Source: Candidatus Omnitrophota bacterium (GTDB taxonomy: Bacteria > Omnitrophota > Gorgyraeia > Zapsychrales > Fredricksoniimonadaceae). From it: a DNA stretch of 41,032 nt. How positions within the stretch are numbered: the first letter of the stretch is position 1; every line of letters begins with the position of its first letter. The notes beneath the pieces were generated by a model that did not search any database, had not been told where the DNA came from, and worked only from the letters and a program-made list of their open reading frames with translations. This document shows, piece after piece, positions 1 to 8,299 of this stretch. Both the position numbers and the translations under genes were made by a program. The DNA is taken from NCBI GenBank assembly GCA_013287965.1, contig JABDCU010000014.1, forward strand, positions 111 to 41,142, in the 5' to 3' direction.

Positions 1-121
1 CTTTTTGGGCTTGTTCCGTACGCTTGTGGCCTAAGATGCGGTTGAGAAAAAATCCGACAATAACGCAAACAATGCCGGCAAAAATAAAAATAAATGCCTG
101 GCCGAGTGTATTGCTTTCCAT
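1..121 (-). CDS. rny: Probable ribonuclease Y, N-terminal fragment
   Basis: Only the first 40 codons are in the window; the gene continues past position 1. The peptide starts MESNTLGQAF, runs into a single hydrophobic segment at about residues 9-28, then a basic stretch (RILGHKRTEQAQK). A good Shine-Dalgarno (AAGGAG) precedes the ATG. RNase Y is a membrane-anchored endoribonuclease that starts mRNA decay; it has exactly this layout, an N-terminal membrane anchor followed by a charged coiled coil. Its gene commonly lies just downstream of the 5-formyltetrahydrofolate cyclo-ligase gene, as here. The KH and HD domains that would prove the identity are outside the window, so the call rests on topology and synteny. 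Confidence 0.55.
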   Translation of the reverse strand, partial: MESNTLGQAFIFIFAGIVCVIVGFFLNRILGHKRTEQAQK

Positions 122-156
122 GGCAAACTCCTTGAATTAAGAATCTATTTTAGAAC

Positions 157-711
157 TTACCCTGCGATGACCTGATGAAGGCGCATATCATGCGCTTCTG
201 TGGGAAGGCTTTTCGGGTGAAGCTGAAAATCAAAGGCAAGACCAACAGTGATTACAGTCTTAGGAAGTGTGCTTAAAAAACGGTCATAATACCCTGCGCC
301 CCGGCCCAGACGATTGTGGTGCTTGTCAAAAGCCAGCCCCGGAACGACGACCACATCAATGTCCTTTACAGCAATGGCCTTGTCAGGGTCAAGATGGGGT
401 TCGAAAATACCGTGTTTTTTCTTATGTACATCTTCCATAGATGAAATTAGTGTAGGAATCAATTTCCTTTGATTTTGTTCAACAATGGGCAAACTTACCC
501 GTTTCCCGTAAAAAAATGCCTTCTCGATCATCGCCAAGGTATCCACTTCGCCTGGCATAGATGCAAAAAACAGGATGCTCTGCGCCTTTTGAACGGCCGG
601 CAATTGCCAAAATTGCTCCGCGATCAAACGGCTTTTGCGTGAGAGCTCCTCTTTGTTCTGCTCTTTAAGGAGCTTTAAATAATGCGTTCTTAAAGAGCCT
701 TTATCCTTCAT
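157..711 (-). CDS. fau: 5-formyltetrahydrofolate cyclo-ligase
   Basis: The enzyme converts 5-formyl-THF to 5,10-methenyl-THF using ATP and salvages folate in the cytoplasm. The 184-residue length is typical. The family ATP/substrate-binding motif RLGRGAGYYDRFL is intact at residues 134-146, and the N-terminus shows the usual basic helix followed by the SILFFASMPGEVDT substrate-pocket segment at about 45-58. The gene sits 15 nt downstream of rarA and, further upstream, 6S RNA. The 6S RNA to cyclo-ligase neighbourhood is the classic ssrS-ygfA arrangement of proteobacteria. The start is the first ATG after the rarA stop. Confidence 0.93.
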   Translation of the reverse strand: MKDKGSLRTHYLKLLKEQNKEELSRKSRLIAEQFWQLPAVQKAQSILFFASMPGEVDTLAMIEKAFFYGKRVSLPIVEQNQRKLIPTLISSMEDVHKKKHGIFEPHLDPDKAIAVKDIDVVVVPGLAFDKHHNRLGRGAGYYDRFLSTLPKTVITVGLAFDFQLHPKSLPTEAHDMRLHQVIAG

Positions 712-726
712 GTGCTGCGTATGTTA

Positions 727-2040
727 TCATTTTTTCTTTAATTTGTCCATTCTCTCTTTGATCTTGGCCTCATAGCCCTGCAGGGTTGGCTGATAGTACG
801 TTGCGTCATGGGGCATATATTCCTGCTCTACATAATGCTGCGGGTAATCATGGGCGTATTTATATCCGGCACCATGCCCTAATTTATCCGCCCCTTTGTA
901 ATGGGCATCTTTGAGGTGGATGGGGACCCCGTGAGTGCGCTGTTCTTTGACATCGGCAAGAGCGCGGTCAATGGCTACATAGCTTGCATTGGATTTAGGG
1001 GCGCAGGCAATATAGACCGCGGCCTGGGCTAAAATGATCCGTGCTTCAGGCAGTCCGATAAATTCCGCGGCCTGGAAAGCGGCATTGGCCAATACTAATG
1101 CTTGCGGATCAGCATTGCCCACATCTTCGGCCGCGCAGATCACAATGCGCCGCGCGATGAAGCGCGGGTCTTCCCCGGCATAGATCATCTTGGCCATCCA
1201 GTAGAGTGCCGCATCAGGATCAGAACCGCGCATGGATTTAATAAAAGCTGACGCCGTGTCATAATGCGCGTCGCCATCCCCGTCATAGTTCACTTGTTTT
1301 TTCTGGATGGATTCTGCCGCGATGGCTGTTGTGATGTGAATGCTGCCGTCTTTAGATTTAGGAGTTGTCAATGCCGCCACCTCCAAAGCATTGAGTGCCT
1401 TGCGGCCATCCCCATCGCTGATGGTGGATAAGAATTCTAAAGCCTTGTCCTCTATGTCAACAGGCAAAGCGCCTAATCCGCGTTCTTTATCCGTAAGAGC
1501 ACGGCGCATTAAAACCATCAGATCATCGGGCGTTAATGCTTGGAGCTCAAAGATCAGGGAACGCGATAGTAGCGGTGCCACCAGGGCAAAAAAAGGATTA
1601 AAGACCGTGGCCCCGATCAAAATGATATTACCTTCTTCAATATCAGGCATCAAAACATCTTGTTGGGCTTTATTAAAACGATGGATCTCATCAATAAAAA
1701 GAATGGTCTTGCGGCCTGAAGAGGTCCTGCGGTTTTGGGCACCGGCCAAGATCTTGCGCATTTCCTCGACGTTGGAAGCCACGGCATTGATCCGTTCAAA
1801 ATGGGATAGGGTTTTCTGCGCGATGCATAAGGCCAGGGTGGTTTTACCAACACCCGGAGGGCCGTAAAGGACCAGCGATGAGATCCTGTCCGCTTCAATG
1901 GCACGGGTAAGTAATTTCCCCTCGCCTAAAATATGTTTTTGCCCCACATACTCTTCAATGGAGCGCGGACGCATGCGGGCGCTTAGGGGAGAATCCGCGA
2001 GAATGACTTTTTCATCGGAAGTAAATAAATTGGCAGACAT
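727..2040 (-). CDS. rarA: Replication-associated recombination protein A (RarA/MgsA AAA+ ATPase)
   Basis: RarA is a clamp-loader-like AAA+ ATPase acting at stalled replication forks. At 437 residues it has normal family length. Walker A GPPGVGKT is at residues 60-67 and Walker B ILFIDEIHRF begins at about 113. The sensor 1 region reads GATVFNPFFALVAPLLSR, slightly different from the usual GATTENPSFEL. The C-terminal tetramerisation domain is present, with its conserved AAEDVGNADP and HYKGADKLGHG segments. The gene begins 18 nt after the predicted end of 6S RNA and probably shares its transcript by read-through; the cyclo-ligase gene follows. Confidence 0.95.
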   Translation of the reverse strand: MSANLFTSDEKVILADSPLSARMRPRSIEEYVGQKHILGEGKLLTRAIEADRISSLVLYGPPGVGKTTLALCIAQKTLSHFERINAVASNVEEMRKILAGAQNRRTSSGRKTILFIDEIHRFNKAQQDVLMPDIEEGNIILIGATVFNPFFALVAPLLSRSLIFELQALTPDDLMVLMRRALTDKERGLGALPVDIEDKALEFLSTISDGDGRKALNALEVAALTTPKSKDGSIHITTAIAAESIQKKQVNYDGDGDAHYDTASAFIKSMRGSDPDAALYWMAKMIYAGEDPRFIARRIVICAAEDVGNADPQALVLANAAFQAAEFIGLPEARIILAQAAVYIACAPKSNASYVAIDRALADVKEQRTHGVPIHLKDAHYKGADKLGHGAGYKYAHDYPQHYVEQEYMPHDATYYQPTLQGYEAKIKERMDKLKKK

Positions 2041-2057
2041 GGGAAGCCCTGTGATGT

Positions 2058-2219
2058 AAAAAAGCCCCGCTTCTGCCGTTGGATCTGGTGTAAATGAGAA
2101 CCATCATTCTCAAGTGGGGGCCAATATGAGGCCGCCAAAGGCGCGCCACAGATTACCGGCTCCCGTAGTATTGTTTTGTGGTTCAATACATCCGAGATCC
2201 TGTCGAACAGCGCAGGGTT
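2058..2219 (-). ncRNA. ssrS: 6S RNA (SsrS-like)
   Basis: The RNA binds sigma70-RNA polymerase holoenzyme by mimicking an open promoter. The transcript begins 6-7 nt after a perfect TATAAT and ends in a T run after GCGGGGC. The ends pair: CCCUGC with GCGGGG, then, across a small bulge, GCUGUU with AACGGC. Segments align by eye with E. coli 6S RNA: CUGUUCG near the 5' end, GAACCACAAAACAAUAC (cf. CAUACCACAAGAAUGUGG), and near the 3' end a CUUGAGAAUGAUGGUUCUCA hairpin (cf. CUUGAACCAAGGGUUCAAGG). It lies upstream of rarA and the cyclo-ligase gene, the expected synteny. Ends are accurate to a few nucleotides only. Confidence 0.82.
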
Positions 2220-2225
2220 GAATTA

Positions 2226-2231
2226 ATTATA
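2226..2231 (-). promoter_or_regulatory. -10 box of the 6S RNA promoter
   Basis: A consensus TATAAT on the minus strand lies 6-7 nt before the paired 5' end of the 6S RNA. No good -35 hexamer is seen at 17 nt spacing (AATGTG); that position lies inside the arm of the pheT terminator hairpin. Confidence 0.6.
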
Positions 2232-2236
2232 GCACA

Positions 2237-2300
2237 AAAAAACCGGGACACATTGACTTTTTAAAAAGGATAACAAAAAGTCAATGTGTCCCGGTTTTTT
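2237..2300 (-). terminator. Strong intrinsic terminator of the pheST operon
   Basis: A perfect 20-bp inverted repeat (2243-2262 and 2275-2294) is extended by six A-T pairs on both sides, giving a 26-bp stem with a 12-nt loop and a T run on either strand. The pheT stop codon (2299-2301) falls in the T/A tract. The sequence can terminate in both directions and separates pheT from the 6S RNA unit. Confidence 0.85.
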
Positions 2301-4323
2301 ACCGACGGACAGCGCCAAGATCGCGCGTGAGGGCTTGCAGGATGCGTTCGTGGGCGGCGTTTACTTCATCTTCGCGCAGGGTCCTGATATTGGATTGATA
2401 GTGGCAGGAAAATACCAGGCCTTTGTGGCCGGATTGGATCTTGTCGCCTAAATACTGTTCAATGAATTGCACGGACCTTAAAATGTCCCCGCCCTGCTGT
2501 AGACATATCTCTTCTATTTTTTTATACGGGACTTCCTTTTTAACAGCCAAAGAAACGTCACGGATAATGGCCGGGAATTCTGAAATAGCCTGGTATCTTA
2601 CGAATTTGCCGGGCTTGGATAGAATTTCGTCCAGGTGAAGTCCGGCAAAATAAATATCCTGGTTTTTTATGTCCCAGTTATTCAAGGCTTTTCGATCGAT
2701 CTTGCCTAAAACGCCGATCTGCTTGCCGTCAACGATGATCGAGGCGGCACAACCAGGATCAAATACCTGCATTTCAGTCTTTCCATAAATAACGCTGACG
2801 CTGATATTCTTGAAAATGCGCTCCAAATTCCCTTTCAGGTCAAGGACCTCGACGCTGTCTTTCTTGGACAAACGCCAATCATGCGTGCGGCGGCCGGTCA
2901 ATAATATCCCTAAGGTCTCTTTTTCCTTGTCTTTAAAATACGTCTTGCCAATTTCAAATATGCGCAGGTCTTTTTGACCACGGTTAAAATTCGTCACCAC
3001 CGCCTGCAAGAAGGATGGTAAAATGACCGGGCGCATCAATTCCTGGTCCTGATTTAAAGGATTAAAGATCCGTAGTGCCGGCATATCTGCCATGTTGCTT
3101 TTGACCAGGGCCTTGGTGTTGATCATGGAATGTGTGATGATCTCATCAATGCCGCCTGCTGTTAAAGTCCTGCGGATCTGGTCCTTGATCTCGCGCGGCC
3201 TTTTATTGACGGGAATATTGGCTGCTTTGATCGTCGGTAATTTGGATGGCAGGTGATCAAAGCCTATCATGCGAGCGATCTCCTCGATCACATCCACGTC
3301 CTGCCCGATATCCACCCGATTGGCCGGAGGTGTGACTGTCAAAACACCGGCCTTGGCTGTCACTTTAAATCCTAACCTGCTCAGCCATGTTTTAATTTTG
3401 AGCGGGGTTATTTTCAAGCCCAAAAGGGATTCTATGTCGGAAACTTTGACCTTTATTTTGATGGCAACGCTTTTGGCTTTGGATAAGATCTCCCCGCGGC
3501 CGGATAACTGCCCTCCTGATAACTGGAGCAATAGCTCCGTGGCGCGATCAGACCCAATGGCAACGCCTGCAAAGCTCACATTGCGCTCAAAACGATAGGA
3601 AGAATCGCTGCGAAGTCCCAGGGTGCGTGAAGCCCGCCGGATAAGTCCCATGTCAAAATGGGCACTTTCCAATAAAATATTTTTGGTCGAAGATGTGATC
3701 TGCGAATCCCTGCCGCCCATGATGCCGGCAATGGCCACTGGTTTTTGAGCATCCGCGATCACTAAAATGGAGCTGTCCAGCTTTCGCTCAATGCCATCGA
3801 GCGTTACAATGCTTTCCCCGGCTTTTGCCCTGCGCACGTTTATTTTGCCGCCGGCTATTTTGTCATGGTCAAACGCATGCAAAGGCTGGCCTGTTTCCAT
3901 CAACACAAAATTGGTTATGTCCACCGCATTATTGATGGCATTGATCCCCAAGGAAGCCAGACGCACCTTCATTTCCGGCGGCGCATCCTTGATCTGCACA
4001 CCTTTAATCAAGGTGCCGATATAGCGACTGCAATCCTCTTTGCTTTCAATGTGGATCAATTCTTTAAGTTGTGCCGTCTTGGCGCTTTTGATCTTGGGCG
4101 GGTTGACTGCCTGTCCCGTGATGGCGCCAATTTCCTGGGCCAATCCTAAAATGTACAAGCAATCCGGACGATTGGGCGTGATCTCGATCTCAAGCACAAT
4201 GTCCTTACCAATATATTCAACACCCTCGACCTCAAGCCCAGCCATGGTCAGCCGTTCGATCAGCTCTTCCGTCGAGATCTTGGGGTCAATATAGTCTTTT
4301 AACCAGCCTAAAGAAAGTTTCAT
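2299..4323 (-). CDS. pheT: Phenylalanyl-tRNA synthetase beta subunit, short form without B2 domain
   Basis: PheT forms an alpha2-beta2 enzyme with PheS and charges tRNA-Phe in the cytoplasm; the beta subunit carries the editing site. The N-terminus reads MKLSLGWLKDYI then TMAGLEVEGVEYIG and passes directly to VLEIEITPNRPDCL at about residue 44. In the E. coli and Thermus enzymes an OB-fold tRNA-binding (B2/EMAP-like) domain of about 110 residues lies at that junction. The total of 674 residues instead of 785-795 fits a clean loss of that domain. The B3/B4 core, the B5 segment and the C-terminal ferredoxin-like anticodon-binding domain (EFPAIIRDVSL onward) are present. It lies 5 nt after pheS, followed by a terminator. 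Confidence 0.95.
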   Translation of the reverse strand: MKLSLGWLKDYIDPKISTEELIERLTMAGLEVEGVEYIGKDIVLEIEITPNRPDCLYILGLAQEIGAITGQAVNPPKIKSAKTAQLKELIHIESKEDCSRYIGTLIKGVQIKDAPPEMKVRLASLGINAINNAVDITNFVLMETGQPLHAFDHDKIAGGKINVRRAKAGESIVTLDGIERKLDSSILVIADAQKPVAIAGIMGGRDSQITSSTKNILLESAHFDMGLIRRASRTLGLRSDSSYRFERNVSFAGVAIGSDRATELLLQLSGGQLSGRGEILSKAKSVAIKIKVKVSDIESLLGLKITPLKIKTWLSRLGFKVTAKAGVLTVTPPANRVDIGQDVDVIEEIARMIGFDHLPSKLPTIKAANIPVNKRPREIKDQIRRTLTAGGIDEIITHSMINTKALVKSNMADMPALRIFNPLNQDQELMRPVILPSFLQAVVTNFNRGQKDLRIFEIGKTYFKDKEKETLGILLTGRRTHDWRLSKKDSVEVLDLKGNLERIFKNISVSVIYGKTEMQVFDPGCAASIIVDGKQIGVLGKIDRKALNNWDIKNQDIYFAGLHLDEILSKPGKFVRYQAISEFPAIIRDVSLAVKKEVPYKKIEEICLQQGGDILRSVQFIEQYLGDKIQSGHKGLVFSCHYQSNIRTLREDEVNAAHERILQALTRDLGAVRR

Positions 4324-4328
4324 AGTAT

Positions 4329-5342
4329 TTAAAACTGCTTCAAGAAGCGCGCGTCGTTTTCGTAAAATAAACGGATATCATTGATGCCGTACTTAAGCAT
4401 GGCCATGCGCTCGACACCCATGCCGAAAGCAAAGCCTTTGTATTTGCCCTTGGGGTATCCGACAGCTTCAAATACTTTAGGGTTGACCATGCCGCAACCT
4501 AAGATCTCAAGCCATTTCTTGCGTTGAATGCCCAAAATTTCAGCATTAATATCTACTTCCGCTGAGGGTTCTGTGAAAGGAAAAAAGTGCGGGCGAAAGC
4601 GCATCACGACCTTGGGGCCAAAGAACCGCCTGCAGAATTCCGTCAATAAACCTTTGAGCTCGGAAAATTGCACTTTTTCATCCACCAAAAGACCTTCTAT
4701 CTGATGGAACATGAACGAGTGACTGGCATCTACAGCGTCGGGGCGATACACGCGGCCAGGCACGATCACCGCCATGGGAGGCTTGTGCTGTTTCATGATC
4801 CTCACCTGTCCGGGAGAAGTATGGCTGCGCAATAAGAGACGGCGGCCTTGGGCCGAAGGATCTTCGGCATCTAAATAAAAAGTGTCAAAGGCGTCGCGGG
4901 AAGGATGGTCGATCGGGATATTTAATCCCGTAAAATTATTAAATTCCGTTTCTATTTCCGGTGTCTCGATCGTTACAAAACCCATCTGCTCAAAGACCGC
5001 AATGATCTCTTGCATGGTTTGGGTCAAAATATGCGTGTGGCCTAAAACCTCCCCGGTGCCTGGCAAAGAAAAGTCCACCTGCTCTCCGGAAACCTTGGCC
5101 GTGCTGATACCTGCGGATTTTGCTGCAATGAGTCCTTCAACAAGGCCTCTTAGATCATTGGCCCCTTTGCCTATGGCTGCTTTCTGGGAAGGGTCTGCTG
5201 TCCCCAAAGAGGCAAACACAGCAGCAACGAGGCCTTTCTTGCCTAAGTATTTAAGGCGAAAGGCTTCCAGGGCCTGCGGGCTGTTGATGGCCTGGGCCTC
5301 AGTTTGGGCCTGCTGATGAATCTCTTGGAAGTTCCACTGCAT
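4329..5342 (-). CDS. pheS: Phenylalanyl-tRNA synthetase alpha subunit
   Basis: This is the catalytic subunit of PheRS, a class II aminoacyl-tRNA synthetase. Its 337 residues have normal length. The N-terminal coiled coil (about 1-90) is followed by the catalytic core with motif 2 (RSHTSPGQVRIM), the segment HQIEGLLVDEKVQFSELKG, and motif 3 (GFAFGMGVERMAMLKYGI) near the C-terminus. The gene sits between rplT and pheT in the conserved infC-rpmI-rplT-pheS-pheT order, so it is probably translated from one long transcript that may begin as far upstream as the tRNA-Val/thrS region. Confidence 0.97.
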   Translation of the reverse strand: MQWNFQEIHQQAQTEAQAINSPQALEAFRLKYLGKKGLVAAVFASLGTADPSQKAAIGKGANDLRGLVEGLIAAKSAGISTAKVSGEQVDFSLPGTGEVLGHTHILTQTMQEIIAVFEQMGFVTIETPEIETEFNNFTGLNIPIDHPSRDAFDTFYLDAEDPSAQGRRLLLRSHTSPGQVRIMKQHKPPMAVIVPGRVYRPDAVDASHSFMFHQIEGLLVDEKVQFSELKGLLTEFCRRFFGPKVVMRFRPHFFPFTEPSAEVDINAEILGIQRKKWLEILGCGMVNPKVFEAVGYPKGKYKGFAFGMGVERMAMLKYGINDIRLFYENDARFLKQF

Positions 5343-5360
5343 GGAAGGGCCCCGCCGTGG

Positions 5361-5750
5361 TTACGCCTTCTTAACTGTTTTCTTAACTGCCACCTTGGGC
5401 TTAAGTATCTTCGCTTTTTCGATGAGCAGGGCGAAAACTTCAGGCTCCGTCACAGCCAGGTCCGCCATCACCTTGCGGTCAAGGACGATCTGCGCTGCTT
5501 TAAGGCCGCTGATAAAACGACTGTAGGTAATGCCTGATTCACGGCAAGCCGCGTTCAGACGGATGATCCACAGGTTCCTGTAATCACCTTTTTTCTTCTT
5601 GCGGTCAAAGTACGCGTATTGACGGGAACCGATCAGCGACTTGATGGCTTCTTTATAACGTTTGCTGCGATCGCCAAATTGGCCCTTGGCTTCTTTTAAA
5701 ACGCGTTTTTTACGCCTATGGGAATAGACGTTTGTTTTAATTCGTACCAT
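5361..5750 (-). CDS. rplT: 50S ribosomal protein L20
   Basis: L20 binds 23S rRNA early in 50S assembly and in many bacteria represses its own operon. The N-terminus (VYSHRRKKRVLKEAKG) and the central signature YAYFDRKKKKGDYRNLWIIR followed by NAACRESGITYSRFISGLK are family hallmarks. The protein has 129 residues with a short basic Lys/Val tail of about 12 residues beyond the usual end. The start overlaps the end of rpmI by 14 nt, indicating translational coupling. Confidence 0.97.
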   Translation of the reverse strand: MVRIKTNVYSHRRKKRVLKEAKGQFGDRSKRYKEAIKSLIGSRQYAYFDRKKKKGDYRNLWIIRLNAACRESGITYSRFISGLKAAQIVLDRKVMADLAVTEPEVFALLIEKAKILKPKVAVKKTVKKA

Positions 5751-5958
5751 ACGGCAACACCTTCCTTATACGCTTGGCGTCCGTCGCTGATATGTATCCG
5801 CTGTGGCGCAATTGGCGTTTATGTTTGCGTGTCTTTTTGCCCAAAATATGCTGACGGCCGGCATTGCGCTTTTTTAACAGACCGCTCTTGGTCATGCGCA
5901 AACGCTTGGACGCCGCTTTCTTGGTCTTTAATTTTAGTTTCTTGACCTTTTTAGCCAT
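5737..5958 (-). CDS. rpmI: 50S ribosomal protein L35
   Basis: This 73-residue, very basic ribosomal protein has the L35 pattern: a Lys-rich N-terminus (KLKLKTKKAASKRLRMT), the RNAGRQHILGKKTRKHKRQL core and the C-terminal ISATDAKRIRKVLPYG. It lies between infC (28 nt upstream) and rplT (14-nt overlap), the standard order. Confidence 0.96.
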   Translation of the reverse strand: MAKKVKKLKLKTKKAASKRLRMTKSGLLKKRNAGRQHILGKKTRKHKRQLRHSGYISATDAKRIRKVLPYGTN

Positions 5959-5986
5959 ACCCTTACCTTGATCCCTTCGTTAGTAA

Positions 5987-6502
5987 TTACTTTTCTGATT
6001 TAGGCGATAGCACCATGGAAACGATACGCCCTTCAGCCATGGGTGATTTCTCAACGATCGCGTACTGCGCGGTGGCCGCCACTACTTTTTCCAGAACCGC
6101 TTTCCATTGGTCACGGAAACTCATCTCCCTGCCCTGGAACATCATATTGATCTTGACTTTATCTTTTTTGCTCAAAAAAGCAATGGCCTGGCGCATCTTG
6201 GTTTCCAGGTCATGATCGTCGATGTGGGGCTTGATACGAATCTGCTTTAAGTGTGTCACGTGCTGGTGCTTCTTGACCTTGCGTTCTTTTTTCTGCTGGT
6301 CATATTTATATTTACTGAAGTCTATGATCCGGCATACCGGCGGGGCCGCGGTGGGGGCCACTTCAATAAGATCAAGCCCATACTCCGCTGCCAACTCCAT
6401 GGCCCTGGTAATGGTGACTACCCCTAATTGTTCGGAATTAGGCCCGATCACCCTGACTTCTTTGGAACGAATTTGATTGTTGATCCGTATATTCTTTAAA
6501 AT
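5987..6502 (-). CDS. infC: Translation initiation factor IF-3 with AUU start codon
   Basis: IF-3 binds the 30S subunit, prevents premature 50S joining and checks start-codon pairing. The conserved N-terminus of the family (RINxQIRxKEVRxIGxxxEQLG) is only obtained if translation starts 17 codons upstream of the first GTG, at an ATT codon (6500-6502). A perfect AGGAGG lies 7 nt before it. No ATG or GTG exists in that stretch. The resulting 171-residue protein has the normal IF-3 length and both domains, N domain to about 75 and C domain ending GRIVSMVLSPK. An AUU start is the known device by which E. coli IF-3 represses its own mRNA. Confidence 0.93.
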   Translation of the reverse strand: MLKNIRINNQIRSKEVRVIGPNSEQLGVVTITRAMELAAEYGLDLIEVAPTAAPPVCRIIDFSKYKYDQQKKERKVKKHQHVTHLKQIRIKPHIDDHDLETKMRQAIAFLSKKDKVKINMMFQGREMSFRDQWKAVLEKVVAATAQYAIVEKSPMAEGRIVSMVLSPKSEK

Positions 6503-6561
6503 AGTTAATCCTCCTAATATATATTCTTTTTAACTCAAGAGCGTACTATTATCCCTAATTT

Positions 6562-8292
6562 CTATTGCTTGTCAATAATCTGTTGTTTTAGGCGGCCAAG
6601 CAAAGCATCTGGGCTCATAGCGCCTAAATCGCTTCCATTTTGCAGGCGCACCGTTACCTGTGATGATTGTACTTCCTTATCTCCTATGATGATCTGATAG
6701 GGGATCTTTTTGACAGATGCTTCCCTGATGCGCTTGGATAAAGATTCATTACGATCATCGACGACAACCCTGATGTCCGCCTGCTGTAACGCTGTTTTGA
6801 CCTGCGTGGCAAAACTTTGATGTTCATCCTTAAGAGGAATGATCGTCACCTGATTGGGGGCCAGCCATAATGGAAAATTGCCCGCGTAATGCTCGATCAG
6901 GGTGCCGATGAATCTCTCGAGACTGCCCAGGATCGCCCGGTGCAGCATCACCGGTGTGGCCTGATTCCCGCTTTCATCCACGTAATTAAGTTCAAAACGC
7001 TCAGGCAAGAGAAAATCGCATTGGATCGTTCCGCACTGCCATTGACGGCCAATGGCATCTTTTAATTTAATATCTATTTTAGGACCGTAAAAAGCGCCGT
7101 CGCCTTCATTGATGTCATATTTTAAACCCTTGGTATCCAGCGCGTCTTTCAGGGCGGCCGTGGCCTTGTCCCAATTGGCAATGCTGCCCATGAATTTCTC
7201 GGGGCGGGTTGAAAGTTCAATGTGCAGGTCATGAAAGCCAAAATCATTCATGGCGTCAAAAACAAAATCAATGACGCCAATGACCTCATTTTTGATCTGT
7301 TCCGGGCGCAGGAAAATATGCGCGTCATCCTGGGTAAACCCGCGCACGCGCAAAAGCCCGTGCAGGACCCCTGCTTTTTCCTGACGATAAACCGTGCCTA
7401 ATTCAAAATAACGGACAGGCAAATCGCGGTACGAGCGCGTCTGGGACTTATAAATAAGGATGTGTCCCGGGCAATTCATGGGCTTGACCGCGTAATCTTC
7501 TTCATCCACTTTAAAGTAGTACATGTTCTCGCGGTAATTCTCGGCGTGACCGGAAATGTCCCAAAGCTTGCCCTTTAAAATATGCGGGGTCATGACCAGC
7601 TGATACCCGCGCTTTAAATGCTGGGCGCGCAGGTAGTCTTCCATGATCTTGCGCAGCATGGCGCCGTTAGGATGATAAAAAACAAGCCCTGCCCCGGCGG
7701 TGTCATGATAAATATGAAAAAGATCAAGCTGGGTCGCTATTTTACGGTGGTCGCGCTTGGCTGCTTCATCAAGCATTTTCAAATATTCATCCAGCTCTTT
7801 TTGCGTAAAAAAAGCCGTGCCGTAAATGCGCTGGAGCATGGGCCTTTTTTCATCCCCGCGCCAATAGGCACCTGCCACGGACAAAAGCTTCAGGCCTTTA
7901 ATGGCGCCTGTGGCCGGGATGTGCGGACCTTTGCAAAGGTCCAGGAACTCATCGCCCGTCTTAAAAATGGAAACTTCCTGGTCAGGAAGGTTCTCAATGA
8001 GTTCAACCTTGTAATCTTCCTTCATGGAGCGAAAAAGCTTGATGGCCTCATCGCGCTTCATGGAGGATTGTTTCATGGGCAAATTTTTATTGACGATGCG
8101 GTACATCGCCTTTTCGATCTTGCGCAGATCATCGTCGGTAAATGGCTCTTTCTTATCAAAGTCATAATAAAACCCGTTGTCAATGGCGGGCCCTATCGTG
8201 ACCTTGACATCCGGCCATAACTCTTTGACCGCCTGGGCCAAAACGTGGGAAGCCGTGTGACGTAATTTATCTATGTCTCTGCTGTAATCCAT
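6562..8292 (-). CDS. thrS: Threonyl-tRNA synthetase without TGS domain
   Basis: This class II synthetase charges tRNA-Thr. The protein (576 residues, against about 640 in E. coli) begins directly with the editing domain (LRHTASHVLAQAVKELWP, HxxxH at residues 12-16), so the N-terminal TGS domain is absent. The catalytic domain shows zinc ligands in MNCPGHILIYK, DDAHIF and MLHRAILGSLERF, and the C-terminal anticodon-binding domain is complete. The ATG lies only 7 nt after the CCA end of tRNA-Val and no Shine-Dalgarno is visible in that gap. infC follows after 59 nt. Confidence 0.96.
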   Translation of the reverse strand: MDYSRDIDKLRHTASHVLAQAVKELWPDVKVTIGPAIDNGFYYDFDKKEPFTDDDLRKIEKAMYRIVNKNLPMKQSSMKRDEAIKLFRSMKEDYKVELIENLPDQEVSIFKTGDEFLDLCKGPHIPATGAIKGLKLLSVAGAYWRGDEKRPMLQRIYGTAFFTQKELDEYLKMLDEAAKRDHRKIATQLDLFHIYHDTAGAGLVFYHPNGAMLRKIMEDYLRAQHLKRGYQLVMTPHILKGKLWDISGHAENYRENMYYFKVDEEDYAVKPMNCPGHILIYKSQTRSYRDLPVRYFELGTVYRQEKAGVLHGLLRVRGFTQDDAHIFLRPEQIKNEVIGVIDFVFDAMNDFGFHDLHIELSTRPEKFMGSIANWDKATAALKDALDTKGLKYDINEGDGAFYGPKIDIKLKDAIGRQWQCGTIQCDFLLPERFELNYVDESGNQATPVMLHRAILGSLERFIGTLIEHYAGNFPLWLAPNQVTIIPLKDEHQSFATQVKTALQQADIRVVVDDRNESLSKRIREASVKKIPYQIIIGDKEVQSSQVTVRLQNGSDLGAMSPDALLGRLKQQIIDKQ

Positions 8293-8299
8293 GATTTTC

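Noticed and set aside
7618-8220. 200-codon plus-strand frame opposite thrS
   Set aside because: It lies entirely antisense to the catalytic and editing domains of a certain gene, with no ribosome site and no recognisable fold.
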